DNA of 64,000 nt from JAGWBD01 sp965220615. GTDB taxonomy: Bacteria; Chloroflexota; Anaerolineae; Aggregatilineales; Phototrophicaceae. The notes under the pieces were generated by a model, which was not told the origin of the DNA, ran no database searches, and saw nothing but the letters and a program-made list of their open reading frames with translations. Positions 15,142 through 23,209 of this stretch are shown here, one piece after another. The position numbers and the translations under genes were made by a program. The stretch is from the NCBI GenBank assembly GCA_965220615.1, contig CBDCQL010000002.1:558001-622000 (forward strand), in the 5' to 3' direction. Positions within the stretch are counted from its first letter, which is position 1. Every line of letters begins with the position of its first letter.

Positions 15142-15732
15142 TCAGCTCTGCCCGTCGCATTCCCCCCAGCGTCTCGTGAATTCTTCCGGCTCCACGCCCA
15201 GGGCGTCCGCCAGGCGATTGATATAGTTGAAGAAGCCGATTACCTGCGTGGCGTCGTGGATGGCGCAGTCATTGAATCCGGCTGTACGCAATGCCTCGAC
15301 CTGCTGCGGCCCCATACCCTGCGGCGCGCGCGTCAGGCGGTCGGCGTAGGCACAGAGCGCGCGATCGGCCGTATCCAGGTCGGCCTCGCGCCAGTCCCGC
15401 GCGATGCTGTCCACCCAGGCGTCGGCCGCCTCCTCGCTCTCGAACCAGTCGACCTCGGCCCGGAGGTCATGCGCGTGGCCATACGTTCAGTAACGACAGT
15501 GATTGACCTTGCTGACGACGACGGCGAGCATCTCACGCTGGGCGCGACTGAGGGGCGATTCACCAAACATCAGGGTCGAATAGAAGTCCATGCAGGTGCG
15601 CAATGCCTCCGCGTTGGGCGTCATGATGCGCACGATGTTCCAGACCCGGCCGGCGCGTTGACGCGCGCGGTCCAGTTCGCGCCTGACCGCGCCCTGCGCC
15701 TCCGCGTCGCTGACCACCTTGATGTAAGGCAT
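15142..15732 (-). CDS. AhpD-like peroxidase-related protein, probable selenoprotein (CxxU)
   Basis: A 196-residue carboxymuconolactone decarboxylase/AhpD-fold protein read through an in-frame TGA at 15487-15489 (residue 82). The frame is open on both sides. The flanking text matches the peroxidase-related family: PLSRAQREMLAVVVS, then NHCRY-UGA-TYGHAHDL, then VDWFESEEAADAWVDSIARDW. The UGA falls exactly where the second Cys of the redox CxxC-xxx-H motif belongs, giving CRYU-TYG-H. A 6-bp hairpin starts 18 nt after the UGA. Other genes here end in TGA, so UGA is a normal stop. AhpD-like selenoproteins have been described from marine metagenomes. ATG at 15732 has AGGAGGG 3 nt upstream. The alternative is a pseudogene split into 81 and 114 residues. 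Confidence 0.82.
15451..15468 (-). promoter_or_regulatory. Candidate bacterial SECIS hairpin
   Basis: Downstream of the in-frame UGA the mRNA forms GACCTC-CGGGCC-GAGGTC: a perfect 6-bp stem with a 6-nt apical loop whose second base is G. The loop begins 24 nt after the UGA, inside the 16-37 nt range I recall for bacterial SECIS elements bound by SelB. A weaker lower helix (GGCCA with UGGUU) could extend it. Coding constraint alone could also produce this stem. Confidence 0.55.
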
Positions 15733-15779
15733 CGTCCCTCCTGCAGGAAGCATAACCCTCCCGCCGGGGGCTTGCAATC

Positions 15780-16715
15780 TCAACCGGAACCGGAAGGGCG
15801 CAGGTCGTCGAGCAGGGCCTGAAGGTCGGCGGGCAAGGGCGACTGGAACGAAAGCTCTTCATGCCCGGTCGGATGCGTGAAGGTCAATCCCGCGGCGTGC
15901 AGGAACTGGCGCGCCAGAGGCAGCCTTTGCTTGCGCAGGCCATATACGCTGTCCGCGACGATGGGACAACCAATGTGCGCCATGTGCACGCGAATTTGAT
16001 GGGTGCGGCCGCTGTGGGGCCGTACCTCGACCAGCGCCCGCCCGCCCGTCAGGCCCGGTTCCAGCACGCGATAATCGCTGATAGCCGACTTGCCCCGGGC
16101 GACAACGGCCATGCGCTGTCGCTGCCGCGGATCTCGCCCGATCGGCGCGTCAATGATCCCCTCCCGAACGGGCGGGCAGCGCTCCAGCAGGGTCAGATAG
16201 CGTTTGGACACGCGACGTTCCTGAAACTGGCGCATGAGATGACGTCGGGCGCTGTCCTGCAGGGCGAGCAGGATGAGCCCGCTGGTGTCCTTGTCGAGAC
16301 GGTGCACGACGCCGGCGCGTTTGGGTTCGCCGGGCATATCGCTCAATTCGGGCCAGCGGGCCAGGGCGGCGGCGACCAGCGTGCCGCGCTCATTGTGGTC
16401 GCCTGGATGCACGACCATGCCGGCCGGTTTGTCAATGACGGCGAAATACTCGTCCTCGTGTAGGACCTGCAACGGGATGGGCTCCGGCAAGACGCCGGGC
16501 GTGTCGTCCGGGCCAGGCAACTGCAGCACAATGAGTTCGCCGCCCCTCAGACGTTCGCCCGCCTTGCGCTGCTGACCGTCCACTTGCACGGCGCCATTCT
16601 TGATGAGGGTCTGCAATTGCGAGCGCGACAAGCGGTCTCCCAGTTGACGGAGAACGGCCAGGTCAAGGCGCTGGCCCGATTCATCGGCGAAAAACTCAAG
16701 AGGGTCAGGTTTCAT
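15780..16715 (-). CDS. rluD: RluD/RluC-family 23S rRNA pseudouridine synthase
   Basis: A 311-residue enzyme isomerising uridines in large-subunit rRNA (RluD type targets helix 69). An S4 RNA-binding domain lies at about 16-75 (RLSRSQLQTLIKNGAVQVDG). The catalytic domain carries the motif HRLDKDTSGLILLA (about 135-148), where the Asp is the catalytic residue. GRTHQIRVHMAHIGCPIVAD follows near 240. Length and order are typical of the family. The start ATG overlaps the stop of the gamma-carbonic anhydrase gene (ATGA), so it is the second gene of that pair. The exact rRNA positions are not predictable from sequence. Confidence 0.93.
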   Translation of the reverse strand: MKPDPLEFFADESGQRLDLAVLRQLGDRLSRSQLQTLIKNGAVQVDGQQRKAGERLRGGELIVLQLPGPDDTPGVLPEPIPLQVLHEDEYFAVIDKPAGMVVHPGDHNERGTLVAAALARWPELSDMPGEPKRAGVVHRLDKDTSGLILLALQDSARRHLMRQFQERRVSKRYLTLLERCPPVREGIIDAPIGRDPRQRQRMAVVARGKSAISDYRVLEPGLTGGRALVEVRPHSGRTHQIRVHMAHIGCPIVADSVYGLRKQRLPLARQFLHAAGLTFTHPTGHEELSFQSPLPADLQALLDDLRPSGSG

Positions 16716-17248
16716 CTGGAGCCGTTCAGGCTGCGTCGAAAGGTGGCGGCCTTCGCCACGTAGGCCTGCGCGCTGGCGCGATTGGCCTCGATTTCCACCT
16801 GCGAAAGTGAGCGAACAACCCGCGCCGGACTGCCCAGAATCAGCGATGCGGCGGGAAAGCGTTTGCCTTGCGTCAACAGGGCCCCTGCGCCGACGATCGA
16901 ATCCCTGCCGACGGCGACGCCATTGAGCAGGATAGCGCCCATGCCAATTAAGGCGTTGTCGCCGACCTGCGCGCCATGCACGATCGCGTTGTGGCCAATG
17001 GTGCAGCCCGTCGCGACAATGGCGGGGAAGCCCGGGTCCGCATGGACGACGGCGCCATCCTGAATATTGCTGCCCGCGCCGACACCCAGCGGTGCCGTAT
17101 CGCCTCGCAACACGGCGTTGAACCAGATACTGACCTCCGCCTCAAGGGTCACGTCTCCCACAACCACGGCTCCGGGAGCGATGAAGACCGACGGCGCCAC
17201 CAGTTCCGGCCGCCAGGTGACGTCGTATTGCGGTTCAGGTCTGTTCAC
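16712..17248 (-). CDS. Gamma-carbonic anhydrase family protein (left-handed beta-helix)
   Basis: A 178-residue hexapeptide-repeat protein of the YrdA/PaaY/Cam type. The beta-helix repeats run from about 20 to 140. The three metal-binding histidines are in place in VVHADPG, TIGHNAIVHG (about 70-100). Family signatures SIWFNAVLRGD and SNIQDGAVVH are present. It may have CO2 hydration activity or act as a thioesterase or uncharacterised enzyme; PaaY-like proteins vary. GTG at 17248 is chosen because homology begins about there and AGGTG lies upstream; the frame is open further, but the extra 54 residues look like non-coding translation. A 4-nt overlap joins it to rluD. Confidence 0.9.
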   Translation of the reverse strand: MNRPEPQYDVTWRPELVAPSVFIAPGAVVVGDVTLEAEVSIWFNAVLRGDTAPLGVGAGSNIQDGAVVHADPGFPAIVATGCTIGHNAIVHGAQVGDNALIGMGAILLNGVAVGRDSIVGAGALLTQGKRFPAASLILGSPARVVRSLSQVEIEANRASAQAYVAKAATFRRSLNGSR

Positions 17249-17330
17249 TCGACCACACCTGCATTTGAGATACGAAATGACTTTACAGGACGGACAGGAT
17301 CGCGCAAGCGTCACGGTGTTTGGCGAACCG

Positions 17331-17359
17331 GTGACAGTGAGTCTGGCACGTGCTACACT
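17331..17359 (+). promoter_or_regulatory. Promoter of rsfS
   Basis: GTGACA (17331-17336), 17-nt spacer, TACACT (17354-17359) with extended TGC. Transcription should begin near 17366, downstream of the GTG codon at 17350 that would otherwise be the rsfS start. Confidence 0.6.
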
Positions 17360-17385
17360 GGCGGGACAGCGGAGAGGAGGCAACA

Positions 17386-17736
17386 CTGGACGAACAGGAG
17401 CAGCTGGCACGCCGCATCATCGATATCCTGGAGGAAAATCGGGCGACGCAAATTACGCTGCTGGACCTGCGTCCGGACACCGTAATCGCCGACTTTTTCG
17501 TGATTTGTACCGCGACCAGCGAGCGTCAGATTCGAGCCCTCGTCGGCTACGTGCGCGGCGCTGTGCGCGACGAACGGGAACAATTGCCGTCCTCAATCGA
17601 GGGCACCCACGAAAGCGGCTGGCAATTGCTGGATTATGGCTCTGTGGTCGTCCACGTATTCCTGGACGAGGTGCGCCGCTACTACAATTTGGAAGGCCTG
17701 TGGCGCGATGCCACGGTGATGGTCAACATCGTCTGA
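17386..17736 (+). CDS. rsfS: Ribosome silencing factor RsfS (Iojap family)
   Basis: A 116-residue RsfS domain that binds ribosomal protein uL14 and blocks 30S-50S joining when nutrients are scarce. Conserved segments are LDLRPDTVIADFFVICTATSERQIRAL (about 25-50) and EGTHESGWQLLDYGSVVVHVF (about 75-95), ending with RRYYNLEGLWRDA. The likely start is CTG at 17386: AGGAGG lies 5 nt before it, no ATG is available, and the only upstream start (GTG 17350) lies before the predicted transcription start. The homology also begins around this point. It stands alone, without the usual nadD or obg neighbours. Confidence 0.9.
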   Translation: MDEQEQLARRIIDILEENRATQITLLDLRPDTVIADFFVICTATSERQIRALVGYVRGAVRDEREQLPSSIEGTHESGWQLLDYGSVVVHVFLDEVRRYYNLEGLWRDATVMVNIV

Positions 17737-17746
17737 GCGGCGTCGG

Positions 17747-18205
17747 TCAGTCCTGTTCCTCGAAGACCCAGCGATCGATCGATCGAGCCCAGTTCTGCAA
17801 TTCATCGGCGGCGAAGAAAGTGTTCACTTCCTCCCGCCCGTTTTCCACGCTGTCCGAGCCATGGACAAGATTGAAAGCTACCTCCAGCGCCAGGTCACCG
17901 CGGATGGTGCCGGCGGCAGCGGCAGAAGGGTTGGTGGCGCCGATGGTCACCCGGGCCGCAGCGACGGCGTCCCTGCCTTCCAGGGCAATGACCACCACCG
18001 GTGACGAGGTGATGTACGCAATCAATCCGGCGTGAAAGGGTTTGCCTTCATGGACGGCGTAATGCCTTTCGGCCAGGTCCCTCGATATCTGCATGAACTT
18101 CATGCCGATGATGCGCAGGCCCCGTCTTTCGAGGCGGCCCAGAATGTCGCCGCACAGGCCGCGTTGTACAGCATCCGGCTTGATGATGATCAGGGTGCGT
18201 TCCAA
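17747..18205 (-). CDS. ndk: Nucleoside diphosphate kinase
   Basis: A 152-residue Ndk exchanging gamma-phosphate between NTPs and NDPs through a phosphohistidine. The N-terminus TLIIIKPDAVQRGLCGDIL is diagnostic. The active-site motif NLVHGSDSVE (about 113-122) holds the phosphorylated His, and PFHAGLIAYITSSPVV and GATNPSAA(A)AGTIRGD are conserved. It is an intact full-length cytosolic enzyme. It is convergent with rsfS (10 nt between stops) and lies 37 nt after the TPR gene on the same strand. Confidence 0.97.
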   Translation of the reverse strand: MERTLIIIKPDAVQRGLCGDILGRLERRGLRIIGMKFMQISRDLAERHYAVHEGKPFHAGLIAYITSSPVVVIALEGRDAVAAARVTIGATNPSAAAAGTIRGDLALEVAFNLVHGSDSVENGREEVNTFFAADELQNWARSIDRWVFEEQD

Positions 18206-18242
18206 TTGCTTCTCCTTCAGAAAAGAGTTGGTCCAGCCTGGT

Positions 18243-19628
18243 TCAGGTCAGGTTCTGGTCCTGGTTGCGCGAATGTCGCAGTGAAGGCAATCCCTTGACA
18301 GGTGCGCGCAACCACAAGGGCAAACGGGAAAACACATATTGTTGCTGCCTGGGGGCTACCGAATCAGGTCCAGGAGACATTCCGCGAAGCGGGTTGTTCC
18401 AGTCTGTGCCGGGAGAAGACGACGGCGCTGGCTGACCGACGGACAACAACTCGTGCGAAATGTGGCTGGAGGGTGCGGGATCGTCCCCGGCGTCTTCCGG
18501 AAACCACTGCGCGCCGCCATCCGGCGGGCTGTTTAGCCAGTCCAGTTCGTCACCTGCTTCATGCATCGCAGCTGCCTGGGATGGCGCAGGAATCGCGCCC
18601 ATGTCGCCGCTCTCCCAGGGCAAGACGGTGCTTCCGTCTTCGCTCGTTGCTGCGGCAGGCGTATCGCCCTCCAGCCAGGCCAGCTCGTCGGATGCTGTGT
18701 CGGTGGCGACACCCTGTTGCAACCAGTCGGGCAGGGAGCCATCAGTCACGTCCGGCGGATAGCCGTCCTGGCGCCGTTGCCAGGAACTGCCGTTGCCGGC
18801 GGGCCCGGGCGTCGACGGCGACTGACGCACAGTCGGCTGGTCCTGGCCAATTTGCCGGTAATCCAGTTCCGTCAGCGTCCAGGTATGCTCGTCTGGCGGG
18901 CTGTTACTGGCAAGCCGCAGCGACAAATAGGGGTCGACGTCATGAATGCGTTCCAGGAATGGACGGGCGTCCGAGGGTCGCAGCTCAGCCAGCCACAGAC
19001 TGGCGACAATGCGATTGGCGTGCAGGCACCAGGGCATGGCCTCAAGCACGTCCAGCGCTGACTCAACGGCATCCAGACGCTTTTCCGCATCCCACTGCGC
19101 GCGGGCAAGCAGCAATCGCAGATCCTGACGGCCTGGCTCGACCTTCAGCGCGTTTTTCAGGGTGCGAATGGCCTGCACACGTTGCCCTTCACGAATCTGG
19201 CGGCGGGCCACAGCGCCGGGCAGACCCTCGGGCAGTTCCGCGCCCTCACCGCGCTGCATTCGATACAGATTGCGCAGGCGTTCCCGGTAGCTTCTGTTTT
19301 CCGTGGCATGTTCGCTGGCGCGCTCCAGATGCCAGATCGCTTCCGTGTATTGAGCGTTGCTTTCATGGATTTCCCCAAAGGCGGCGTGGGTCGCTGCGTC
19401 ATCGGGAGTGATGGCCAGCACCCGGCGCAACAGCGCCTGGGCTTCGGAACTGTTGCCACCCATCTGGACCAGCGCCTGACCCAGCATGTGACTGGCTTCC
19501 AGGTTTTTGGGGTAACTGACCAGAATGTGACGACAGTGGTGGGCCACTTCGTCCAGGTTGCCGACTGTCAACAGGGTGTCAACCCGGCTGATGTAGGCCT
19601 TGAGGCTTATGGTCGCCATCTCACTCAT
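18243..19628 (-). CDS. Tetratricopeptide-repeat protein with long disordered C-terminus
   Basis: A 461-residue protein. Residues 1-240 are helical with several TPR units: for example the LDEVAHHCRHILVSYPKNLEASHMLGQAL region, then SSEAQALLRRVLAITPDDAATHAAFGEIH, and a later repeat with LEPGRQDL-like turns. Residues 260-440 are low-complexity, rich in Ser, Pro, Asp and Trp, with repeated short Trp-Leu/acidic patches (SLPDWLQQG, DELAWLEG, ELDWLNSP). These could be short binding motifs. No signal peptide or membrane segment is evident. Function unknown, probably a protein-interaction scaffold. ATG at 19628 has GGGCGGG upstream; ATG at 19619 is an alternative. Confidence 0.75.
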   Translation of the reverse strand: MSEMATISLKAYISRVDTLLTVGNLDEVAHHCRHILVSYPKNLEASHMLGQALVQMGGNSSEAQALLRRVLAITPDDAATHAAFGEIHESNAQYTEAIWHLERASEHATENRSYRERLRNLYRMQRGEGAELPEGLPGAVARRQIREGQRVQAIRTLKNALKVEPGRQDLRLLLARAQWDAEKRLDAVESALDVLEAMPWCLHANRIVASLWLAELRPSDARPFLERIHDVDPYLSLRLASNSPPDEHTWTLTELDYRQIGQDQPTVRQSPSTPGPAGNGSSWQRRQDGYPPDVTDGSLPDWLQQGVATDTASDELAWLEGDTPAAATSEDGSTVLPWESGDMGAIPAPSQAAAMHEAGDELDWLNSPPDGGAQWFPEDAGDDPAPSSHISHELLSVGQPAPSSSPGTDWNNPLRGMSPGPDSVAPRQQQYVFSRLPLWLRAPVKGLPSLRHSRNQDQNLT

Positions 19629-19705
19629 CCCGCCCGGGCCGGCCAGTATAACATGGCGGGCGCATCACGACGATGGACTTTTGCGGCCGTGGCGGAGCGT
19701 ATTCC

Positions 19706-21325
19706 CTAATCTCCGTCGCGGGGTTCCACTTCAACGTTTATCCAGTTGATTCGGCCCTCAACGACAGGCGAGACCGGACTGTAGGCCACGATGTAGTCCA
19801 TGGTAAGGAGGTAGTCCACATGGTCAACAGTCTGCAGGTCAAAGGCCTTTTCCTCCAAAACGCTGTGTCCCTCCCCGCCCTTGCGAATGTAGTCGTTGCC
19901 GATGATGTTGTAATCGGCCTCCGGGTCCAGCGCCACGTACTCCCCGGCGGCGTTAAGCACCTCAACACTGACGATGCGATTGCCCGGCTCACGCGCGGGG
20001 TCCGCGTTGAAACGGACGCCGGACAATTGCAGGAAGTTGCCGCTGCCATCGTCTCGCCGTACCTGTCCCGCTTCGTTCAGGGTGATGTTCATGATGGCCT
20101 GTTCCAGGACGGCGACAAGGTCCGCGCCCGAGAGGCTGAAGGTCTCGATGATGTCGTTGTAGGGATGCACCTCAAGCAGGTCGTTCAGGGTGATATCGCC
20201 CGCTGCGATGTTGCCGTAAAAGCCATTGCCGTTGATATAGGCAATTTGCGCGCCACTGTGTTCCCGCAGGGCATCAGTCAACAGGTTGCCCAGCGGGCAT
20301 TCGGACACGCCGCAGGCGCGCCAGCCCCCTTCCAGCGGAACCGTCGTCTTGCCAATGATCATCTCGCCAATCTCTTTCACCGGCCCCGCAAGTTCGGTGA
20401 CCAGTTCGGCCACGTCCGCCGCCGGGGCGATATAGCGTGAAAGGTGGATGACGTCACCGTCCCAGTCGGTGAGTACGCCGCCGGCATCAAATTCGACGTC
20501 CAGCCGTCCTAGGTACTGCGAGTGTTCGCCGGCCATGACAACCAGGACCGGTTCGCCCGTGACGCTTTCCTGAACAGCCGGATAGCCGTGTGCAGCGTTG
20601 GCGTAGGTGTTGCTGAAAATGGTGTTGCCCTGACTGACGATGATTACGTCGACTCCGCTGACTTGCGGCGCCAGTTCGAACGCGCTTTCGACTCCGCTGC
20701 TGGCCAGCAGAATGATCTTGTTGACGCCCTCAGCCTGCATTTCCTCGACGACGGCCTGTGTCGCGGACACAAGGTCGCGGTCGACGACAGCGGAAGGCCC
20801 CGGCGCGGAAAGCATGGCATGCACGGCAGTGACGAGGCCGCTGACGCCGATTCGCTCACCGCCCACCTCCAGAATGACCCAGGGGGCTACCTTGCCTGCG
20901 AGTGCGTCGGAATAGCCGAAGTCAATGTTGGCCGCGACCATTGGAAATCCAAGCGCGTCGATGAAGTCCGCCAGCACCTCGTCGCCATCGTCGAACTCAT
21001 GACCGCCAGGCACCATGGCATCGTAATCGAGCAGGTTCATGATGCGCGCGCTGTCCTGTCCCTGCCAGGCAATGTGGAACAGCGTGCCGGTGAATCGATT
21101 GCCCGCGTCCAGCAGCAGGCTGTTGGCGACCCCGGCGCGGATCTGGCGCACCACCGTGGCCTGCCGTCCCGCTCCGCCGTCGCCGTTGTCGTCGGGTTCA
21201 TGCTCGGCGTTCACGTCGTTGCTGTGCATGATGGTGAGTTGGAAACTGCCATCCTGTCCGGCGAGCGGCGCCGTCAACGTAAGACAGGCCGCGAACACAA
21301 ACAGTGCGAATGAATAACGACGCAT
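19706..21325 (-). CDS. UshA-like secreted phosphoesterase paralogue, probable pseudoenzyme
   Basis: A 539-residue protein with a signal peptide (residues 1-23) and the two-domain 5'-nucleotidase architecture. It aligns without gaps over the first 240 residues to its upstream neighbour (21467-23083) but has lost the two-metal site. DVH is DVN (His39 to Asn), GDR is GNR (Asp76 to Asn), GNHE is GGHE (Asn108 to Gly), THIG is ASSG (His209 to Ser) and GGHTNT is VSQGNT (His232 to Gln). In the C-terminal domain NGGGIR has become NGNGFYG, removing nucleotide-binding residues. The frame is intact with AGGAGG before the ATG, so it is expressed or under selection, perhaps as a binding protein. Confidence 0.88.
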   Translation of the reverse strand: MRRYSFALFVFAACLTLTAPLAGQDGSFQLTIMHSNDVNAEHEPDDNGDGGAGRQATVVRQIRAGVANSLLLDAGNRFTGTLFHIAWQGQDSARIMNLLDYDAMVPGGHEFDDGDEVLADFIDALGFPMVAANIDFGYSDALAGKVAPWVILEVGGERIGVSGLVTAVHAMLSAPGPSAVVDRDLVSATQAVVEEMQAEGVNKIILLASSGVESAFELAPQVSGVDVIIVSQGNTIFSNTYANAAHGYPAVQESVTGEPVLVVMAGEHSQYLGRLDVEFDAGGVLTDWDGDVIHLSRYIAPAADVAELVTELAGPVKEIGEMIIGKTTVPLEGGWRACGVSECPLGNLLTDALREHSGAQIAYINGNGFYGNIAAGDITLNDLLEVHPYNDIIETFSLSGADLVAVLEQAIMNITLNEAGQVRRDDGSGNFLQLSGVRFNADPAREPGNRIVSVEVLNAAGEYVALDPEADYNIIGNDYIRKGGEGHSVLEEKAFDLQTVDHVDYLLTMDYIVAYSPVSPVVEGRINWINVEVEPRDGD

Positions 21326-21421
21326 GTTTTCCTCCTGGTGCCAGACGTTTCGGCCCCGTCCATTATTATGGCAGTTTAGCGAAATGTCAGTGCTGAACCG
21401 ATATCTGCGGATTAACTGAAA

Positions 21422-21447
21422 GGGCCGGCGACTTTGGCCGCCGGCCC
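21422..21447 (-). terminator. Intrinsic terminator after the active 5'-nucleotidase gene
   Basis: A perfect 9-bp stem, GGGCCGGCG / CGCCGGCCC, with an 8-nt loop lies 20 nt after the stop of the 21467-23083 gene. It is followed on the minus strand by TTTCAGTT. It separates the two phosphoesterase paralogues, suggesting the second copy depends on its own promoter or on read-through. Confidence 0.7.
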
Positions 21448-21466
21448 AAAACGTTGCTGCGTGTGT

Positions 21467-23083
21467 CTAGCCGCCCAGCGGCTCGACCTCGGCATTGACG
21501 TAGGTGATGCGGCCCTCGGTTGCCGGTGAGACCGGACTGTTGGCCACCATGAAATCCAGGGTCACGTTGAAGTCGACGCGGCCGCCGTCATAGGGATTGA
21601 TGGCGTTCTCTTCCAGAACGGAGAAGCCGTCGCCGCCGGTACGGACGTAGTTGTTGCCGGCGATGCTGTAGACAGCCTCGAGATCAAGCGGCTCGAATTC
21701 ACCCATGTCATTGAGCACCTCGACGTTGACGATGCGGCTTCCGACCTCCTGGGTGGGATCAATCGAGAAGCGCGCGCCGGAAATCTGCAGGAAGCGGCCA
21801 CTGGCGCCACCGCGCTGCACCTGTCCCTGCTCGTTCAGTTGGATGCGGGAAACGCCGTTCTCAAGCATGGCGAGGACGTCCGAGCCCAGCAGGTCGAAGG
21901 TGCTGGTGACGTTGTTAAAAGGCTGAACAGTGAGAATATCACCCATGGTGATTTCGCCCGCTTCGATGTCGCTGCGGATGCCGCCACCGTTCATGTAGGC
22001 GATCTGCGCGCCGGTTTCCTCACGCACGGCGTCGGCGATCAGGTTGCCGAGGTTGCATTCCTCGACGCGGCAGATGCTGCGGGCGCCATCCAGGTGGACG
22101 GCGGCTTCGGCCACGACCTGCTGACGCAAGGCAGCGATCGGTTCGGCCAGGCCTGCGACGAGATCCGCCACGTCCGGCGCGGCCGCAATGTAGCGCGACA
22201 GCAGGATGGCGTCACCCTCCCAGTCCGACAAAACGCCGGCGGAGTCAAATTCGAGGTCAAGACGACCCAGATAGTGGGTCCTGGCGCTGGCCTGCACGAC
22301 CAGTACAGGTTCGCCGCTGGCGCTTTCGAGCACGGTGGGGTAGTCGCCAATGGCGCCAGCATAGCGGTTGCTCAGGAAGGTGTTGGTGTGGCCGCCGACG
22401 ACGACGTCCACGCCGCTGACCTGCTGTGCAACCTCGATATCCGCCTCATAGCCAATGTGCGTCAGCAGGATGATTTTGTTGACGCCCGCGGCGGTGAGGT
22501 CATCGACCGCATTCTGGGCCACGGTGGCAAGGTCTTGCTCAAATACGAGTTCCGGGCCGGGTGAAGCCAGGATTTCACTGTCCGGCGTCACCAGGCCGAT
22601 GATGCCCACGCTTTCCCCTCCCACGTCGAGCGTGACCAGGGGCTCGATTTTGCCCGCCAGAAACGGCGACTCGCTGAAATCGACGTTGGCGGTGACGACC
22701 GGGAATTCAAGCGCATCGATAAAGGCGGCCAACACGTCGTCGCCGTTGTCAAATTCATGGTTGCCGAGAGTCATGGCGTCGTAGCCGATCATGTTCATGA
22801 TCTGGGCGCTGTCCTGACCCATCCACTGAATGTGAAAGAGTGTGCCGGTGAAACGGTCGCCGCCATCCAGCAGCAAACTGTTGGCGACCTCGTCGCGAAT
22901 CTGGCGTACCACGGTGGCCTGGCGAGCCGCGCCGCCATTGCCATCGCTGTCGGGTTCGTGCTCGGCATGCACGTCATTGGTGTGCATGATGGTGAGTTCG
23001 AAGCTTTCGTCCTGGGCTGTTAACGGAGCGACCAGCGCCACGTACAGCACGAGTGCGAACAAGAGTGCCACGTTGCGGTGCAT
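21467..23083 (-). CDS. 5'-nucleotidase/UshA-family metallophosphoesterase, secreted
   Basis: A 538-residue exported enzyme with a signal peptide (1-23) ending near APLTAQ. The N-terminal metallophosphoesterase domain has all metal ligands: NDVHAEHEPD (Asp37, His39), GGDRF (Asp76), GNHEFD (Asn108, His109), THIGY (His209), GGHTNT (His232). The C-terminal substrate domain has NGGGIRSD and the QPFNN base-stacking type motif. Two Cys (CRVEECN) may form a disulfide. The family hydrolyses nucleotides, UDP-sugars or cyclic nucleotides outside the cytoplasm, releasing phosphate. ATG 23083 follows AGGAGGAATA. The frame is open another 36 codons upstream without signal-like sequence. Confidence 0.93.
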   Translation of the reverse strand: MHRNVALLFALVLYVALVAPLTAQDESFELTIMHTNDVHAEHEPDSDGNGGAARQATVVRQIRDEVANSLLLDGGDRFTGTLFHIQWMGQDSAQIMNMIGYDAMTLGNHEFDNGDDVLAAFIDALEFPVVTANVDFSESPFLAGKIEPLVTLDVGGESVGIIGLVTPDSEILASPGPELVFEQDLATVAQNAVDDLTAAGVNKIILLTHIGYEADIEVAQQVSGVDVVVGGHTNTFLSNRYAGAIGDYPTVLESASGEPVLVVQASARTHYLGRLDLEFDSAGVLSDWEGDAILLSRYIAAAPDVADLVAGLAEPIAALRQQVVAEAAVHLDGARSICRVEECNLGNLIADAVREETGAQIAYMNGGGIRSDIEAGEITMGDILTVQPFNNVTSTFDLLGSDVLAMLENGVSRIQLNEQGQVQRGGASGRFLQISGARFSIDPTQEVGSRIVNVEVLNDMGEFEPLDLEAVYSIAGNNYVRTGGDGFSVLEENAINPYDGGRVDFNVTLDFMVANSPVSPATEGRITYVNAEVEPLGG

Positions 23084-23209
23084 TATTCCTCCTGGCAAGA
23101 ACTGTCCAACGGGATTCGGCATGGTCAACTGTCGCGAAAACTGACGCCCGCAACAGGATGACATCCTCCTATGAAGTAAACATATCACCAAATGGCGATT
23201 TGGGGATGG

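Noticed and set aside
15487..15783. Short 98-codon and 90-codon genes split at the TGA
   Set aside because: Same frame, same family and exact CxxU position argue for one read-through gene, not two genes.
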